Assembly (NCBI RefSeq): GCF_002237755.1
Contig: NZ_MWSJ01000007.1
Location: 1 to 64,000, forward strand
Reading direction: 5' to 3'
Length of the DNA stretch: 64,000 nucleotides
Origin: Lysinibacillus sp. KCTC 33748
GTDB taxonomy: Bacteria > Bacillota > Bacilli > Bacillales_A > Planococcaceae
Shown here: piece by piece, positions 18,249 to 27,446 of the stretch
How the letters are laid out: every line of letters starts with the position of its first letter
Numbering within the stretch: position 1 is the stretch's first letter
Position numbers and translations under genes: made by a program
Notes under the pieces: model-generated
Seen by the model: the letters and a program-made list of their open reading frames with translations, nothing else
What the model was told of the DNA's origin: nothing
Databases searched by the model: none

Positions 18249-18680
18249 TTATTTACTAACTCTATTTGTTTTTTCTTTACGATAGAAAATTTCTTCATAT
18301 ATGACAGTCAAAATAAAAGCATTCATAAAGGCAAACACTAAAAACATTGGCATACCGCCAAGCTGTGGATGTGTAAGCTCTGTATCGAACACCATTACAG
18401 CGCTGATTTGTGCTAAAAAGAAAATGAAGCCAATCCCTACTTGCCAAATAGGACGCTTAACTTTTCGCTTTTCGTACCAAAATATTCTTTTAAATATTTT
18501 TCGTACATCCTCAGCAATGACCAAGCTTAGTAAAAACAAAATAACAAAAAATACTGGTATATGATAAACACTTTTTGTGATCCATGCAAAATCTGATAGA
18601 CGGAAGAAAAGTGTAAATAACGATGCAATACTACAGGCTATCCCTAAATTCTGGAGCCACTTACTAATTTGCAACTTCAC
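18249..18680 (-). CDS. Small integral membrane protein of unknown function
   Basis: About 143 residues with four hydrophobic segments (about residues 10-25, 38-57, 78-95 and 110-128) and a basic loop (KIFKRIFWYEKRKVKR). I recognise no family. The GTG at 18680 is preferred because GGGGG sits eight bases before it; an ATG five codons earlier overlaps that G run. It stands alone between hflC and polA, a place where B. subtilis has no gene, and has its own terminator. Confidence 0.6.
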   Translation of the reverse strand: MKLQISKWLQNLGIACSIASLFTLFFRLSDFAWITKSVYHIPVFFVILFLLSLVIAEDVRKIFKRIFWYEKRKVKRPIWQVGIGFIFFLAQISAVMVFDTELTHPQLGGMPMFLVFAFMNAFILTVIYEEIFYRKEKTNRVSK

Positions 18681-18844
18681 AACTATTACCCCCATTTTTA
18701 TTTTTCAACATTATCATTCTATCAGATAATAGTCATATACGAAACACAAAATTATAAATTTCTATCATTTTCATAACATACCATCTATAAATGAAAGATA
18801 TTTATAAAATATACGATTCAAAACCCCAAAACCCCATTATAAAT

Positions 18845-19183
18845 GCCTATCACCATAAAGTGGGGTTGATTTCCGTTCCGACTGGGCGCTTTGTAGCTGC
18901 CGCTTCGCTTTCGCACAGAGCAGAGCTTCCTGGGGGCGTCCGATGAGCCGCTTCACTCGCAAGGCTCGCTCCAGGGTCTCGGGCCAACAGATGTCTTTTG
19001 CGCGAAAGCGTGAGTGCAACGTAGCGACAGCAGAGGGTTTTGGTTTTGTTTGTGCGAAAGCGCAGCGACAGCAACAGCACGATGTTGGTCACGAAGGCGT
19101 TATCACAGGATGTGATGGTCTTAGCCTTCGTTCCTCTATTTACTGATCCCCAAGGAGTCGCCCAGTCTCCACTTCAATCAACT
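18845..19183. repeat. Family A repeat, copy 4 (long, complete)
   Basis: About 340 bp from TTGATTTCCGTTCC to CACTTCAATCAAC. The paired arms are GACTGGGCG and CGCCCAGTC, changed together relative to GGCTGGGCG/CGCCCAGCC of copy 1. It contains GGGGGCGTCCGATGAGCCGC and shares the module GGTCACGAAGGCGTTATCAC with copy 3 in opposite orientation. It fills much of the gap between hflC and the small membrane protein gene; no credible ORF lies in it. Confidence 0.9.
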
Positions 19184-19282
19184 TATATTAGTATTGCCAT
19201 TCATTAAATAATCCTTGCAAAAGCTCGAAACCAGAATATAAAAATATCATACAAAATGTATTGCTAAATTTATGTAAGGAGT

Positions 19283-19313
19283 AAAAAAAGCCGTCTCAAA
19301 AAATTGAGACGCC
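19283..19313 (-). terminator. Terminator of hflK-hflC
   Basis: Minus strand: GGCGTCTCAA, TTTT, TTGAGACGGC, then seven T residues, about 33 bp past the hflC stop. Confidence 0.85.
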
Positions 19314-19345
19314 TTCATATACTTATCCCTGCAAGGATAATAGTA

Positions 19346-20347
19346 TTATTTTATATAGCCAGATAATATCTTTGCATATGGTGAAGTGGATGGCAAAATA
19401 ATGACCGTATCTTCACCTATAGTTTTCTTATATGATTCTAATGTCCGGTACAATGAATAGAATTCAGGGTCTTGTGAGAATGATTTATTGTAAATCTTCG
19501 CAGCTTCTGCTTCACCATCCGCTTGAATCAACGCACCGTCCTTTTTCGCTGTTGCTAGCATTTCTTGAACCTGCTGATCTGTTTGAGCTTCAACACGACG
19601 TTTCTCAGCGTCACCTTCAGATAAATATTTCTGTGCGATTGATTCACGATCCGAAATCATATTCGTAAACACGGATTGCTCATTCTCAGTCGGCAAGTCG
19701 ATACGACGAATACGAACATCTACTACTTCAATTCCATATTTATCATTTGAAAGTAACTCATTGACACGTGCAGTTACCTGATCATTGATACTCCCACGTG
19801 AAGAACCTTCATCATTAATAATCGCCTTATATTCTATTCGACCAAGCTCTGAGCGAATAACTGAATAAATAAACTCTTCCATACGTGATTCAACTTTTTC
19901 TATTGTTCCTGCATTTGAAATTAATTGCTTTGGATCAGTTATATGCCAAACTGCATAATTATCAATAATAATTCGTTTTTTATCCTTTGTATTAATTTCC
20001 TCTTCAGAAACTTCATATGTCATTTGGTTTTTTGGTAGCCTCGTTACGCTTTGAATAAATGGAACCTTTATTTTCAAGCCGGGCTCACTCTGAAATTTCA
20101 CTACTTCTCCAAACTGTCTAACAACTGCGTATTCGGATTCTTTAACTATATAAACATTAGCAAATAATATAATGGCAATAGCAAAAACGGCTGTTAATGT
20201 TACAGCAAAAGAAATATATTTTTTCGGATTCATCGGGCCTTTTTTCGACATTTTGACCACATTATCCCCTTCTTTTGGAGCAGTATTTTTGGATTTACCC
20301 GATAAAAAATTCAGGAATTTTTCAAGATCCTTATTTTTTTGATCCAT
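19346..20347 (-). CDS. hflC: HflC, SPFH-domain membrane protease modulator
   Basis: 333 residues. A charged N-terminal tail of about 45 residues precedes one membrane helix (about 47-68). The SPFH/band-7 domain starts KESEYAVVRQFGEVV and includes EPGLKIKVPFIQSVTRL, followed by an Ala/Glu-rich helical region (AEKRRVEAQTDQQVQEM) and LPSTSPYAKILSGY typical of HflC. With HflK it forms a large membrane complex around FtsH. Its start overlaps the hflK stop by one base (TAATG), so the two are coupled. Confidence 0.92.
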   Translation of the reverse strand: MDQKNKDLEKFLNFLSGKSKNTAPKEGDNVVKMSKKGPMNPKKYISFAVTLTAVFAIAIILFANVYIVKESEYAVVRQFGEVVKFQSEPGLKIKVPFIQSVTRLPKNQMTYEVSEEEINTKDKKRIIIDNYAVWHITDPKQLISNAGTIEKVESRMEEFIYSVIRSELGRIEYKAIINDEGSSRGSINDQVTARVNELLSNDKYGIEVVDVRIRRIDLPTENEQSVFTNMISDRESIAQKYLSEGDAEKRRVEAQTDQQVQEMLATAKKDGALIQADGEAEAAKIYNKSFSQDPEFYSLYRTLESYKKTIGEDTVIILPSTSPYAKILSGYIK

Positions 20348-21351
20348 TAGTTACCGCTCCCTTCTTTTTTCTCTTTTGAAGTTTCTTGTGTTGCAGGTGT
20401 TTCTTGTGTTGCAGGTGTCTCCTGTTTTGCAGGTTGCAATGCTTGAAGAGGTAAGTATTTCATTGTATTACCATCATCATTCATAATATAAATTTGCGCT
20501 TTAGGTAATACATTTTCAAGTGTTTCCAAAATTAAACGTTCGCGTGTAATCTGTTGATTGCCCTTATATTGCTCATACATTTTATTAAAGACAGCTACAT
20601 CCCCTTGAGCCTGCTCAATACGCGCTGTTTTTTCACCTTGAGCTTTCGAGATAATTGCATCCTTCTCACCTTCAGCCTCACTAATTCGCTGATTATTATA
20701 TTTTTTCGCCTGATTAATTTTTGTATTTTTCATTTCGCGTGCATCTGTAACAGCTGTAAAGGCTGCTCGCACATCTGCGTTCGGTAATTCAACATCCTGT
20801 AGTTTTACCCCTAAAACACTTATACCTATATCGTACTTTTCTAGAAGAGAAACGAGTAAATCTCGTGATTTTGCTTCTATGTCCGCTTTTCCTTCAGTTA
20901 ACGCGGCGTCGATTTTGGAACTTCCGATAATGGATCGAATCGCACTCGACGTAGCGCTATGTAATATTTTTTCTGGATCTTGTGAGCTGAATAAATACTT
21001 TTTCGGTTCTGTAATTTTCCATTGAACGACAAGGTCTGTTAATACAATATGCTCATCCCCTGTAATCATTTTCGTTTCAGCATCATAAGTTTCCAATTCC
21101 CCATTTTCATTTTGCTTATAGCCAAACTTTAAACTAAACGTTTCCTTCGATAAAACCTGAACCGATTGTACAGGCCAAGGTAATTTAAAATGTAAACCTG
21201 GTTCTGTAACTGTATTATCGGCACGACCGAACGTAATGACAACTGCTTGTTCTGATTCATCTACTGTGTACCACGATGTAAATACCGCAATAATTGCAAC
21301 AATGCCGAAAATGCCAAGTCCCACCATCATTAGTGACCTTTTCACACTCAT
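20347..21351 (-). CDS. hflK: HflK, SPFH-domain membrane protease modulator
   Basis: About 334 residues from the ATG at 21351, which has AGGGAGGATT upstream; an ATG 20 codons earlier has no site. One membrane helix (about 8-28), then ESEQAVVITFGRADNTVTEP, PGLHFKLPWPVQSV and the helical region KNTKINQAKKYNNQRISEAE. It is the partner of HflC, regulating FtsH. The C-terminal tail has a short tandem repeat (ATQETPATQET), encoded by near-identical 18-bp DNA units at about 20381-20430. hflKC is absent between phoR and polA in B. subtilis, so this block is an insertion or a lineage-specific arrangement. Confidence 0.92.
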   Translation of the reverse strand: MSVKRSLMMVGLGIFGIVAIIAVFTSWYTVDESEQAVVITFGRADNTVTEPGLHFKLPWPVQSVQVLSKETFSLKFGYKQNENGELETYDAETKMITGDEHIVLTDLVVQWKITEPKKYLFSSQDPEKILHSATSSAIRSIIGSSKIDAALTEGKADIEAKSRDLLVSLLEKYDIGISVLGVKLQDVELPNADVRAAFTAVTDAREMKNTKINQAKKYNNQRISEAEGEKDAIISKAQGEKTARIEQAQGDVAVFNKMYEQYKGNQQITRERLILETLENVLPKAQIYIMNDDGNTMKYLPLQALQPAKQETPATQETPATQETSKEKKEGSGN

Positions 21352-21509
21352 GTCTAATCCTCCCTTAAACTTAGTACTATTGTATACGTGACACTTACTT
21401 AAAAGTTTCAAAATATTTTAATAAACCACTTTTTTATTTTAGGCAGTTTTACATAAGGACAATGTGAAGCTCATCATTTTTTTGCACCGGTCCTCCATCT
21501 TTAATCCGC

Positions 21510-21548
21510 AAAAAAATATCCCGTTACCAGTTAAGGTAACAGGATATT
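21510..21548 (-). terminator. Terminator overlapping the lrgB-like stop codon
   Basis: Minus strand: AATATCCTGTTACC, loop TTAACT, GGTAACGGGATATT, then TTTTT. The TAA stop lies in the loop and the 5' arm is coding. Confidence 0.85.
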
Positions 21549-22244
21549 GACAACTAGATGTTCAAACGCTGGGAAAAAGGTTGTTGATAAAACAATGCTA
21601 ATTAATGCAGCTACAATCATCGCAAGACTCGCAAAAGTACCTTCCAACTCACCAAGTTCAAATGCTTTAGAGGTACCGGTGCCATGAGCTCCCATTCCTA
21701 ACATTAGCCCTCTAGAGGATGGTCGATGGAAACGACATACTTTAATCACTAACGGTGCTATTAGACTCCCTAAAATACCAGTTATCATAACGAAAACAGC
21801 AGTAAGTGTAGGAGAGCCACCAATCATGTTGGAAATGTCCATTGCTATTGGTGTCGTAACTGAACGTGGAACTAAGCTATGCACAAGCTCATTATTTAAT
21901 CCAATTACTACGGCAATGATAAATGAAGATGTAATAGCAACAGCTGAGCCCACTGCAATACTTAGAAAAATTTCAAAAGCATGTTTCTTTAATAGATTAA
22001 AATTTTTATAAATTGGTACCGCAAATGCTACTGTTGCTGGTCCAAGTAAATTTGATAAAATACCGGCTCCTGCAGTATAGGATTTATAAGATGTACCCGT
22101 TAGTAACAAAATGGCAATGACCACTAACGGTGTGATCAATATAGGTGATAACCATTCCTTCTGATACTTTTTATAAAACATTTTACAAATATAAAAAACT
22201 GCGATAGTACCTAGTAAACTTACTATAGCGGTTAAAAAGCTCAT
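21531..22244 (-). CDS. LrgB/CidB/YsbB-family membrane protein
   Basis: 237 residues, seven or so membrane helices. Family signatures are LLGPATVAFAVPIYKNF, PRSVTTPIAMDIS, GGSPTLTAVFVMITGI and RGLMLGMGAHGTGTSKAFE. Relatives pair with LrgA/CidA; in B. subtilis PftB (YsbB) acts with PftA in pyruvate transport, and others have been linked to autolysis control. Overlaps the LrgA-like gene by 4 bp (ATGA). No lytST regulators are adjacent, so I do not assign cid versus lrg/pft. Confidence 0.9.
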   Translation of the reverse strand: MSFLTAIVSLLGTIAVFYICKMFYKKYQKEWLSPILITPLVVIAILLLTGTSYKSYTAGAGILSNLLGPATVAFAVPIYKNFNLLKKHAFEIFLSIAVGSAVAITSSFIIAVVIGLNNELVHSLVPRSVTTPIAMDISNMIGGSPTLTAVFVMITGILGSLIAPLVIKVCRFHRPSSRGLMLGMGAHGTGTSKAFELGELEGTFASLAMIVAALISIVLSTTFFPAFEHLVVNILLP

Positions 22245-22609
22245 GCAGTATCACCTTTCTTTCGTTGCCCTAGCAATTGTGCTGTGAAACCTGTTGCAAA
22301 CATAACAACGATGGCACTCAATACAATTACAAGCACAGCTTTCACACCTTGCACACCGAATAATGCGGTATAATCGATTACTCCGATAGCAGATGGAATG
22401 AAAAATAGTAATAGTTCACTAAGTAATAAACCTGCACCTAGCTCAATCCATTCAAGCTTAATAATATGAAACTGCAATAGTAAAAACAATAAGACTAGTC
22501 CAATTATGCTCCCTGGAATCGGCAAGTGAAGTAGGCGTGCAATACTATTCCCAACAAATAAAATTACATAAAGATAGCCGATTTGCACGATACTTTTGAC
22601 GATTTTCAT
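22241..22609 (-). CDS. LrgA/CidA/YsbA-family membrane protein
   Basis: About 122 residues with four membrane helices; LLHLPIPGSIIGLVLLFLLL and LLLFFIPSAIGVIDY are typical of the holin-like LrgA/CidA family. It is the partner of the downstream LrgB-like protein, forming a membrane carrier or channel. The ATG at 22609 has GAAGGATGACC upstream; the ATG two codons earlier would abut the site. Length fits the YwbH/CidA branch better than YsbA, but this is weak evidence. Confidence 0.88.
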   Translation of the reverse strand: MKIVKSIVQIGYLYVILFVGNSIARLLHLPIPGSIIGLVLLFLLLQFHIIKLEWIELGAGLLLSELLLFFIPSAIGVIDYTALFGVQGVKAVLVIVLSAIVVMFATGFTAQLLGQRKKGDTA

Positions 22610-22770
22610 GGTCATCCTTCTTTCAATTTTTTATCTTGCTATAACTATCAGTAGACCACTTCTAGATAAAATGGACTTATTAACTGACCGTTAATGCCCG
22701 ATTGATTCAACTAACAAGTAAACTGATTGTCAGTTCATGTTGTTGAGGTGTTAGTGGAATTAAGATGTCT

Positions 22771-22931
22771 TATTAAATTGTGGCTCTCCGGCAAAACGAG
22801 GTGGTTGATCTCCGTTCGGTCTGGGCGCTTTGTTGTTGCTGTCGCTTCGCTTTCGCACAGATAAAACATTTGCTGACGCTTCGCTTTCGCGCAGAGCAGA
22901 GCTTCCTGGGGGCGTCCGATGAGCCGCTTCT
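22771..22931. repeat. Family A repeat, copy 5 (left half only)
   Basis: Gene-side flank GTGGCTCTCCGGCAAAACGA, TTGATCTCCGTTC, TCTGGGCGCTTT, then GTCGCTTCGCTTTCGCACAG modules and GGGGGCGTCCGATGAGCCGC. The right end (CGCCCAG ... AATCAAC) is missing; the sequence breaks off after GAGCCGCTTCTC. Confidence 0.85.
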
Positions 22932-23399
22932 CTTAACATGTATCTTCTAGTGTGTCACTCTAATTTACTGTAATAAAATGAAGCTAACAGATGTTTAAAA
23001 AAACTAAGTGACAGCAACAAAAACATGAGAGTGCGAAAAGTGAAATCTGCAATGAAAATCTCCCTTCTTTAAATCGCTATAGCAAAGATTTCCTTGGCTA
23101 TTTTATTCTCAACACTATGAACTAACAATCAGTACAATATTATTAGGTGAATATTATGCTACTATACTTTACACCTATTTTTGTTACGTGTAAAACAGAA
23201 AAAGAATCTATTACCAAAAAGTCTGGTAATAGATTCTTACTATTGTGGCGATAATTAAGCAACAAATAAAAAATCTAATTTATATATAAATAAAGATTTT
23301 TTTGCTATTTTATAGTCTTAACAATTTTATAAGGGGGTTTCTACTAACAAGTATAAGACCCCATTGTGAATCTAAAATTGTGCTATTGTAAAGAATTCG
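22932..23399. other. Intergenic stretch upstream of the lrgAB-like pair and downstream of phoR
   Basis: AT-rich with no coding ORF. It holds the phoR-side terminator at 23198-23238 and a weak GGGGT/ACCCC stem at about 23334-23364 close to the phoR stop. Nothing else was recognised. Confidence 0.5.
23198..23238 (-). terminator. Distal terminator downstream of phoR
   Basis: Minus strand: AAGAATCTATTACC, loop, GGTAATAGATTCTT, then TTTC. Arms are perfect over 14 bp. It lies about 160 bp past the phoR stop. Confidence 0.75.
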
Positions 23400-24935
23400 T
23401 TAATTTTTCGGAATCATAACAATCATTTTTGTCCCTACACCAACTTCACTTTCTACCTGAATGCGACCATGGTGCGCCTCTACTAAGTGTTTCACAATAG
23501 CAAGTCCTAAACCTGTTCCCCCAGAATTCCTGCTTCGCGCACGATCCACACGGTAAAAGCGTTCAAAGACACGAGCAATTTCATGTTTTTCAATTCCTAT
23601 ACCTTGGTCTTCTATTTCAAGAATGCCGTACGTTTCATTTTCCTTTAAACGAATCGTAACGGTTGTATTTTCCGGAGAGTACGTAATGGCATTGGTAATT
23701 AAATTAGTGACAATTTGAATAATGCGATTGGCATCACCCATAACTTGAACATCACGCTCTATATCAACATAAAAGCTCATATTTTTCTCATCCAGACGTG
23801 GACCTGTCAGCTCTGCTCCACGTATAAGTACATCTTGCAAGCCCATCGGCATAATATTAACGGTAAAACCATGCTGTTCAATTTTCGATAACTCTAGTAA
23901 ATCCTGGATAAGCATCTGCAGACGGTTACTTTCTTTATAAATGATCTCTAAAAAAGATAGGAGCATTTTTTCATCCTTATACGCACCATCCAATAATGTT
24001 TCAGAAAAGCCTTTAATAGAGGTAATAGGTGTACGCAATTCATGGGATACGTTTGCTACAAAGTCCTTACGAATTTGCTCTAAACGAACAAGCTCCGTAA
24101 TATCATGCATAACGATAACGACACCAAGCCAACGACCATGATCCCCTATAACAGGTGCTCCGTACACTTCCTTATTATACAGCTCCTGTTGGACCTCCAT
24201 TTTAATTTGTTGTCGATAAGGCATTTCCGTTAGAAACACATGGTCAATAAATTGCTCTAGTGATTTTGGTAAACCAATTGTACGAAAAACTTTCCCTTGT
24301 ACATCGTCAATTTGCATACCGAAACGCTCTAAAAATACACGGTTCACAATAGATATATTGCCCTCACGTCCTATCATCATGAGGGAGCTTCCCATGTTTT
24401 CAATTAACGTTTTAAGCCTTTCCTCTTCTACCTCGCGAATCGTCGTAATATCCTGTAAATTACGCGCTAAAATATTGATGGAGTGACTAAGCGGCATCAT
24501 GCGTTCATGCTCATTTTCATGGGCACGAGCACGGTAATTTCCCTTTGCCAGCTCAAGTGCCGTATCTGTCACGTTATCAATAGGAGCAGTGAAATTTCTA
24601 ATCATATAGCGACTTACAATAGCCATTAACATAAGTGCTATGATAAAAAGTATCGCTAGCACTACATAAAGTCGCGTATGAACAGTCGATAATAGAGAAT
24701 CTTTTACCTCAATGTTTTGCGCAGTATATAGCGCCTCTTTATCTTCCTTAGATAGTTCAATCTTTCGTTCATCTAATACTCGGTTAATAGATTCTTGCAT
24801 CTCTACACTAGCCTGTTCGTTGTACTGTTCTATATAAACAGGAAAAAGCTGACCTATTACAACCATTAGGACAGCTAATATCGTTCCAAGCAATAGCATG
24901 AATGTCAAGAATAAGCGGTTGCTCATTGATTTCAT
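23400..24935 (-). CDS. phoR: PhoR-type sensor histidine kinase
   Basis: 511 residues. Two membrane helices (about 7-30 and 77-100) enclose a short extracytoplasmic loop; then HAMP (SRYMIRNFTAPIDNVTDTA), a PAS domain (about 170-280), the H box VANVSHELRTPITSIKGF with His at about 295, and HATPase motifs NLITNAITYSP, DQGIGIEKHEI and GGTGLGLAIVKHLV. With PhoP it controls the phosphate-starvation response. The loop is shorter than in B. subtilis PhoR, so the sensed signal may differ, though the synteny mdh...phoP-phoR...polA supports the name. It overlaps phoP by 4 bp. Confidence 0.92.
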   Translation of the reverse strand: MKSMSNRLFLTFMLLLGTILAVLMVVIGQLFPVYIEQYNEQASVEMQESINRVLDERKIELSKEDKEALYTAQNIEVKDSLLSTVHTRLYVVLAILFIIALMLMAIVSRYMIRNFTAPIDNVTDTALELAKGNYRARAHENEHERMMPLSHSINILARNLQDITTIREVEEERLKTLIENMGSSLMMIGREGNISIVNRVFLERFGMQIDDVQGKVFRTIGLPKSLEQFIDHVFLTEMPYRQQIKMEVQQELYNKEVYGAPVIGDHGRWLGVVIVMHDITELVRLEQIRKDFVANVSHELRTPITSIKGFSETLLDGAYKDEKMLLSFLEIIYKESNRLQMLIQDLLELSKIEQHGFTVNIMPMGLQDVLIRGAELTGPRLDEKNMSFYVDIERDVQVMGDANRIIQIVTNLITNAITYSPENTTVTIRLKENETYGILEIEDQGIGIEKHEIARVFERFYRVDRARSRNSGGTGLGLAIVKHLVEAHHGRIQVESEVGVGTKMIVMIPKN

Positions 24936-25648
24936 GTCGTTTTCGGCTCCTCGAATTTATAGCCAAGGCCGCGAATTGTTTTGATGAATATCGGCTTACG
25001 GCTATTTTCCTCGATTTTATCGCGAAGGTGGCTTATATGCACATCCACAATTCGAGTATCGCCAGCAAAGTCATACTTCCATACAGCACTTAATAGTTGA
25101 TCACGCGTTAAAACACGGTTTTTATTTTCAAGTAAATAAATGAGTAGTTCAAATTCTTTTGGCGTAAATTCCAGTGCTTCATCCTGTAAAAACACTTCAA
25201 AACGCTCTGGAAAAACACGTAATTGTCCAAATTCATACATTTTCTCTTGTGACCCATTCTTATCTTCAGCCACTACATTTTGTGTGAAACGTCTTAAAAC
25301 AGCCTTTACCCGCGCTAACACTTCGCGTGGACTAAAGGGCTTCGTCATATAATCATCTGCCCCTAGCTCTAGACCAAGTACTTTATCGAACTCGTCATCC
25401 TTTGCTGTTAGCATAATAATAGGTGTATTCATACGTTGTTGACGAATTTGCTTACAAACCTCCATACCATCAAGTCTTGGAAGCATCAAATCTAATAAAA
25501 TTAAATCTGGCTGTAAGTCAATTGCCTTATCAAGACCCTCTTGACCATCTGCAGCTGTTTCGACAACATATCCAGCCTGCTCTAAATTATATTTCAATAA
25601 TGTCGCAATAGAAAATTCATCTTCTACAACTAAAATCGTTTTTGTCAT
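24932..25648 (-). CDS. phoP: PhoP-type response regulator
   Basis: 238 residues. Receiver domain (about 1-120) with VVEDEFS acidic pocket, phospho-acceptor Asp in LILLDLMLPRLDGM, and the Thr/Lys of MLTAKDD and TKPFSPRE. C-terminal OmpR/PhoB winged helix: EFTPKEFELLIYLLENKNRV and RIVDVHISHLRDKIE, ending KTIRGLGYKFE. DNA-binding partner of PhoR, translationally coupled through the ATGA overlap. Confidence 0.95.
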   Translation of the reverse strand: MTKTILVVEDEFSIATLLKYNLEQAGYVVETAADGQEGLDKAIDLQPDLILLDLMLPRLDGMEVCKQIRQQRMNTPIIMLTAKDDEFDKVLGLELGADDYMTKPFSPREVLARVKAVLRRFTQNVVAEDKNGSQEKMYEFGQLRVFPERFEVFLQDEALEFTPKEFELLIYLLENKNRVLTRDQLLSAVWKYDFAGDTRIVDVHISHLRDKIEENSRKPIFIKTIRGLGYKFEEPKTT

Positions 25649-25700
25649 GTGTAATGCCTCCGTTAGTGATTTGAAACCCCCATTTCAAATCTCAAGACGT

Positions 25701-26141
25701 TTATAAAGTAAGTGGTGGTGTTACCAGTAAAGTACCTTCAATCACAAGCTCCTTTTGCTCATTATATGAGTGTACACATACTGTAATCGTATTTTGTAAT
25801 TTATTTACTTCTGTTACTTCTAAAAGAGTATCAAATAATTCATAATGATAGAGCGGTCCTAAATATTTTATATGTTGCTCAATAATTCGTGCACCTGGTC
25901 CAGGAATATACTTTGACACAGCTGAAGTAATAATGCCATTTAACATGATTGTTGGTACGATTGGCTTTTGAAAAGGTGTCATTGCAGCATAATCATGTTG
26001 AATATAAAGTGGATTATTATCATTCGTCAGTCCTAAATAAAGCAATAAATCCTTATCTTCTATCTTTTCGGTTATATGAATCTTCTCGCCAACTGTAATT
26101 TCATCAATAGAGAGACCAAGCTTACTGTTTTTTTGAAGCAA
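25701..26141 (-). CDS. MaoC-like (hot-dog fold) dehydratase family protein
   Basis: About 146 residues. The hot-dog fold region holds KIEDKDLLLYLGLTNDNNPL and YIQHDYAAMTPFQKPIVP, the Asn/His hydratase-type motif of MaoC proteins, and ISKYIPGPG-like elements. The TTG at 26141 is preferred: AAAAGGGG precedes it and bacillar relatives start there; an ATG at 26234 would add 31 residues unlike the family. It sits upstream of phoP in many Bacillales. The substrate is unknown, presumably an enoyl-CoA or related thioester. Confidence 0.78.
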   Translation of the reverse strand: MLQKNSKLGLSIDEITVGEKIHITEKIEDKDLLLYLGLTNDNNPLYIQHDYAAMTPFQKPIVPTIMLNGIITSAVSKYIPGPGARIIEQHIKYLGPLYHYELFDTLLEVTEVNKLQNTITVCVHSYNEQKELVIEGTLLVTPPLTL

Positions 26142-26552
26142 AAATACGCCAACCCCTTTTCTATCATATACCTTCATAGTATCAATTTTATTCCAAAAGT
26201 ACAACGAAAAGCAGAATAACCATGTAATCTTCATTCAGCATTATTTATCGGTTCCTTTGTCTTTTAACCGAGAATGGTGTTGCCATTCTTTTTGATATTT
26301 AGCTGATGAATGTTGAAGGACCAGATTCTCCAAAGCGTAGCTGAAAAAAATACAAAAGACATCTACCCTTCATATTTGCGGATTTCACCAATTCCTTACT
26401 TAGAAAATCGCCGAAAGAACTAAAAATTAACGAACTGCTAATTTAACATAATTATGAAGTTCAGACTAAAGTTGTAAATACTTTTCCGAATCACGTTGGT
26501 AATATATGGTGTGTAGTGAATTGAGGTCAAGGATTTTAAAGGGGGAGTAATT
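26142..26552. other. Divergent intergenic region between the MaoC-like and MBL-fold genes
   Basis: No coding ORF. It contains a plus-strand terminator-like hairpin at 26271-26293 with no plus-strand gene before it, plus presumed promoters of both flanking genes. No repeat family A or B sequence is present. Confidence 0.5.
26271..26294 (+). terminator. Orphan plus-strand terminator
   Basis: AGAATGG, TGTTG, CCATTCT, then TTTTTG-like T run. It faces away from the MaoC-like gene and is upstream of the MBL gene, so it would end a transcript that no visible gene explains, or attenuate one. Confidence 0.55.
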
Positions 26553-27377
26553 TTGAATTACTATATTTGTGAAACATGTGGGGTGCAGTATGAAAAATCA
26601 ATGGAAGAGCCAAAGCAATGTACTATTTGCTCAGAAGAAAGACAATATGTCGATGTAAATGGGCAAACTTGGACAACTTTGAACAAAATGATTTCTTCTG
26701 AAATTTATAAAAATGACTTTAATCTTGAAGAAGATGGATTATTTAGCATAACAACTAGTCCAACATTTGGAATTGGACAAACAACTTATTTAATTCAAGA
26801 ACAGGGTTTTAATTTGTTATGGGATTGTATTTCATATATTGATCAAGAAACTATTGATAAAATAGAGAGGTTGGGGGGAATTGATGCCATCGCATTATCT
26901 CATCCTCATTATTATTCAAGTCAAGTGGAGTGGGCAGAAACTTTTAACGCACCTATTTATATTCATGAGGATGATAAAAAATGGGTTACAAGAACTAGTG
27001 ACAAGATTATTTTTTGGTCTGGTGAATCTCTTACTTTACAGAATGGGTTAACTCTTTATCGTATGGGTGGTCATTTTAAAGGAGCCACTGTACTAGAATG
27101 GAAAAATGGTAATCAACAAAAAGGCATATTACTAGTTGGAGATATCATTCGTGTAGTGGCTGACCGCAATTGGGTAACATTTATGTATAGTTTCCCTAAT
27201 TTTATTCCACTTCCTGTTAAAACAGTGGAAAGAATCTTAAGTCAAGTAGAGGATCTACATTTTGAACGAATATATGATGCTTTTCTCCGTATTGTGAAAA
27301 AAGATGCAAAACAATCTGTTCATAACTCAGCTGTAAGGTATATAAATGCTATAGAGGGTAAGCTATTCACTACTTAA
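26553..27377 (+). CDS. MBL-fold hydrolase-like protein with an N-terminal Cys4 zinc ribbon
   Basis: 274 residues from a TTG start with GGGGGAG upstream. Residues 5-30 form a rubredoxin-like ribbon (CETCGVQY and CTICSEER). The rest is a metallo-beta-lactamase fold: ALSHPHYYSSQVEWAE in the position of the HxHxDH motif, GGHFKGATVLEW and ILLVGDIIRVVADR. The HxHxDH acids are not intact (HPHYYSSQ), so metal loading or catalysis may be altered. Likely cytosolic; substrate unknown. The gene is more AT-rich than the core genes and lies in an insertion between mdh and phoP. Confidence 0.7.
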   Translation: MNYYICETCGVQYEKSMEEPKQCTICSEERQYVDVNGQTWTTLNKMISSEIYKNDFNLEEDGLFSITTSPTFGIGQTTYLIQEQGFNLLWDCISYIDQETIDKIERLGGIDAIALSHPHYYSSQVEWAETFNAPIYIHEDDKKWVTRTSDKIIFWSGESLTLQNGLTLYRMGGHFKGATVLEWKNGNQQKGILLVGDIIRVVADRNWVTFMYSFPNFIPLPVKTVERILSQVEDLHFERIYDAFLRIVKKDAKQSVHNSAVRYINAIEGKLFTT

Positions 27378-27446
27378 GTTAATTTCACTTTATTGATAGG
27401 ATTTTGTTAATGTTTTCAAAGTCGTTGCCTCCAATTTTTGCAGAAA

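Noticed and set aside
18837..19146. Overlapping ORFs of 60-80 codons on both strands
   Set aside because: All lie within family A copy 4; their peptides merely translate the GCTTCGCTTTCGCAC modules, and similar peptides appear at 13651-13842 and 48691-49041.
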